This document shows, in pieces, positions 4,242 to 5,764 of a stretch of DNA of 5,764 nucleotides. The notes below the pieces were generated by a model. The model made no database searches, was not told the origin of the DNA, and was given only the letters and a program-made list of their open reading frames with translations. The stretch comes from an uncultured Flammeovirgaceae bacterium (GTDB taxonomy: Bacteria > Bacteroidota > Bacteroidia > Cytophagales > Cyclobacteriaceae). Position numbers and translations under genes: made by a program. Numbering within the stretch: position 1 is the stretch's first letter; every line of letters starts with the position of its first letter. The stretch covers positions 1 through 5,764 of the forward strand of contig CAMPJM010000285.1 in assembly GCA_946886805.1 (NCBI GenBank), given 5' to 3'.

Positions 4242-5764
4242 CTACTTTACAACTTTAACATCTATTGTAAAAATATCATTCTTACCTGCATCCATATTAG
4301 ATCCTTCGAGATAAATTAGGCCTTTTTTACCTTCGCTTGTCAAAAACATTACAACATCACCTACGATTACAGGATCTTCTCTCGTAGTGGAACCTTCTCC
4401 TCCTTCAATATCTAATGACCTTATATCTGCAGAAGTAGCTGTGGCAAAGTCTATTTCTTCAGAAGAGACGATTCTTAATCTTGTCTCATTCATCACCGGC
4501 CACACAATATCTCCTGCGGTTTCATTTTTGAAGTAATTATTATTTAGCCAACTATCTGTTATAGAAAAAATATCATATTTATCATCACCACTTGAATCAC
4601 CAATAATAAAATCAATGGTTTCACTTATTTCCACGTCCCCTACCGGGGCAAAAACGTCATAGGTTTTACCATCTCTGGATGAAAAAGCTGTTGGCACACC
4701 ACTTTTTCTGTCACCTTGCGCATGCAATGTTACATTATCCCATAATTGTAATTCTGTATCCTCAGCTATCACAGAAGCATCAATTGTATAGGTACTTTTC
4801 TGACCATTAATGTCTGTTGCGGAAATTGATATTTGTGACACACCAAATGCGTAATCGGGAACAACATTAAAACTATATTCCAGATTATTATCAAAAGTGG
4901 TGATTGTTTCACCAAATTGTTCCTCTGTGGAACCAAATACCAAATAATAAGAAACAGAAGTTAAGCCAACGGTCGAAGAAATAATGCCACTAATCTCTGG
5001 GATAATTGCAGGACTAGCTTTAAGATCTGCTGAAACATTTTCCTGATCAACAACAATAGTGGGAGGTGGATCTGCGTCTATAACTTTTACAGGAATAGTA
5101 TCACTACTTTCATTACCTCTATTGTCCAAAGCAACCACGATAAATTCAGTAACGTCCAGATCATAATCGGGAACGACACTAAAATCTGCAATCAAAGGAT
5201 CCTCAAAATTAGTTATTGCTTGTCCAACCTGAACGTTCTGCCCATTTTTAGTGATAAAAAAGGATAAAGATGTTACGCCCCAGTGGGATTCCGCCAGTCC
5301 TTCAATAGCTGGAAAATCATCGATACGAACATTCGCTCTCACAGTATCCGGTGGAAGTGTAATCATTGGACCCTGAAAACCTCCTACTGCAGAAAGTTCA
5401 AGAGTTTCTTCAACACTTCTTCCCTGAACGTCCGTCGCCGTAATTTTAAAGCCCGTGGTTTCCTCGTAATACTCAGGAAGTACATCTACAACTAAAATTT
5501 TACTCGTCACTTCATCAAAAGTCGAAATAGTTTGAAGTGTTTCCGTTCCAGAAGATCGAATAACTTCAATCACCACCTGCTGTAAACCAGCATCAGATTG
5601 AACAGTACCTGTAATTTTAGGTCCTACGGATTTGTCCAGATCAATTTCTGCAAAATCTGCAGGTGTAATTGAAAATGCAACTTTTGGTGGGTTATTACGC
5701 CATGTTTCTTCGTCATCCTCACAACCCAACAAAAAGGAGGTAAAGAAAATGAAAATTAGTAAAA
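4242..5764 (-). CDS. Surface lipoprotein with three Ig-like repeats, SusE/SusF-position glycan-binding candidate (5' end cut)
   Basis: The reading frame stays open to the window edge. The ten complete codons before 5732 encode a hydrophobic signal segment (LLIFIFFTSF), followed by a lipobox ending in the lipid-carrying Cys (codon 5723-5721, LLGC). Only the first few residues of the signal peptide are missing. The true start lies beyond 5764, and the TTG at 5732 is not a start. The residues after the Cys, EDDEE, fit the acidic export signal known for surface lipoproteins in Bacteroidota. The mature part has three tandem repeats of about 95 residues with an Ig/cadherin-like beta pattern, then a unique C-terminal region of about 170 residues (codons 4754-4245) that is beta-rich and has several exposed-type aromatic residues. 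No catalytic motif is visible. Its place ahead of pectin enzymes suggests a surface glycan-binding protein encoded behind susC/susD, which would lie to the right. I recognise the architecture, not a specific family, and binding to pectin is inference. Confidence 0.8.
   Translation of the reverse strand, partial: LLIFIFFTSFLLGCEDDEETWRNNPPKVAFSITPADFAEIDLDKSVGPKITGTVQSDAGLQQVVIEVIRSSGTETLQTISTFDEVTSKILVVDVLPEYYEETTGFKITATDVQGRSVEETLELSAVGGFQGPMITLPPDTVRANVRIDDFPAIEGLAESHWGVTSLSFFITKNGQNVQVGQAITNFEDPLIADFSVVPDYDLDVTEFIVVALDNRGNESSDTIPVKVIDADPPPTIVVDQENVSADLKASPAIIPEISGIISSTVGLTSVSYYLVFGSTEEQFGETITTFDNNLEYSFNVVPDYAFGVSQISISATDINGQKSTYTIDASVIAEDTELQLWDNVTLHAQGDRKSGVPTAFSSRDGKTYDVFAPVGDVEISETIDFIIGDSSGDDKYDIFSITDSWLNNNYFKNETAGDIVWPVMNETRLRIVSSEEIDFATATSADIRSLDIEGGEGSTTREDPVIVGDVVMFLTSEGKKGLIYLEGSNMDAGKNDIFTIDVKVVK
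4767..5690 (-). repeat. Three tandem protein repeats (Ig-like) in the surface lipoprotein
   Basis: Three domains occupy roughly 5690-5385, 5360-5079 and 5060-4767. Aligned by eye, they share the same order of features. First comes an I/E-x-G turn and GL or GV (DAGLQQV, HWGVTSL, TVGLTSV), then a Q-x-G/T...IT/S-x-F segment (TISTFD, AITNFED, TITTFD). V-x-PDY or LPEYY comes next (VLPEYY, VVPDYDLDV, VVPDYAFGV), and last a strand ending in ATD/ALD with a following G (ITATDVQG, VVALDNRG, ISATDING). Repeats 2 and 3 are closest to each other and repeat 1 is more divergent. The similarity is visible in protein but not obvious in DNA, which implies old duplications. Confidence 0.8.

Noticed and set aside
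5730..5732. TTG as the start of the surface lipoprotein
   Set aside because: The frame continues upstream with a hydrophobic signal segment leading into the lipobox, so the gene starts outside the window.

Overview
The window looks like the downstream end of a pectin (homogalacturonan) utilization locus from a low-GC member of the Bacteroidota, most likely a flavobacterium. The taxonomic guess rests on four things: lipoproteins of the Bacteroidota type, including a negatively charged CEDDEE motif just after a lipobox; the gene set (surface lipoprotein, pectate lyase, unsaturated uronyl hydrolase, pectin methylesterase); AT-rich spacers; and a promoter candidate of the Bacteroidota TTTG / TAnnTTTG type. 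No ribosomal or other taxonomic marker gene is present, so the genus cannot be named.

All four genes lie on the minus strand and are read from right to left. (1) At 5764-4242 is a surface lipoprotein, cut off at its extreme 5' end by the window edge. It has three tandem Ig-like repeats and a unique C-terminal beta-rich domain, and probably binds glycan in the position usually taken by SusE/SusF-like genes behind susC/susD. A strong 16-bp hairpin (4195-4235) follows its stop codon, and a candidate Bacteroidota promoter (4141-4172) lies behind the hairpin. (2) At 4111-2711 is a secreted family 1 pectate lyase with a C-terminal calcium-binding D-x-D-x-D-G segment. (3) At 2700-1450, only 10 bp downstream, is a family GH105 unsaturated uronyl hydrolase made as a lipoprotein. 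(4) At 1128-163, after a 321-bp gene-free gap, is a secreted family CE8 pectin methylesterase, followed by an AT-rich terminator candidate (123-158).

Together the enzymes form a short pathway. The methylesterase exposes de-esterified galacturonan, the lyase cuts it by beta-elimination and leaves 4,5-unsaturated ends, and the GH105 enzyme removes the unsaturated residue. The lipoprotein probably holds the polymer or oligomers at the cell surface. The SusC/SusD transporter and the regulator are expected to the right of the window but are not visible.

The least ordinary part is the non-coding DNA. Two related composite palindromes (24-91 and 1214-1293, in opposite orientations) share conserved outer flanks, variable self-complementary cores and a conserved A-rich/GCAACAGC centre. 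The second sits inside an outer inverted pair of a different CGCAAAG-type repeat, one side of which (1379-1440) runs as three units of about 21 nt. These look like REP/MITE-like interspersed elements that have accumulated between and after the enzyme genes. I found no tRNA, rRNA, CRISPR array, transposase or phage gene.
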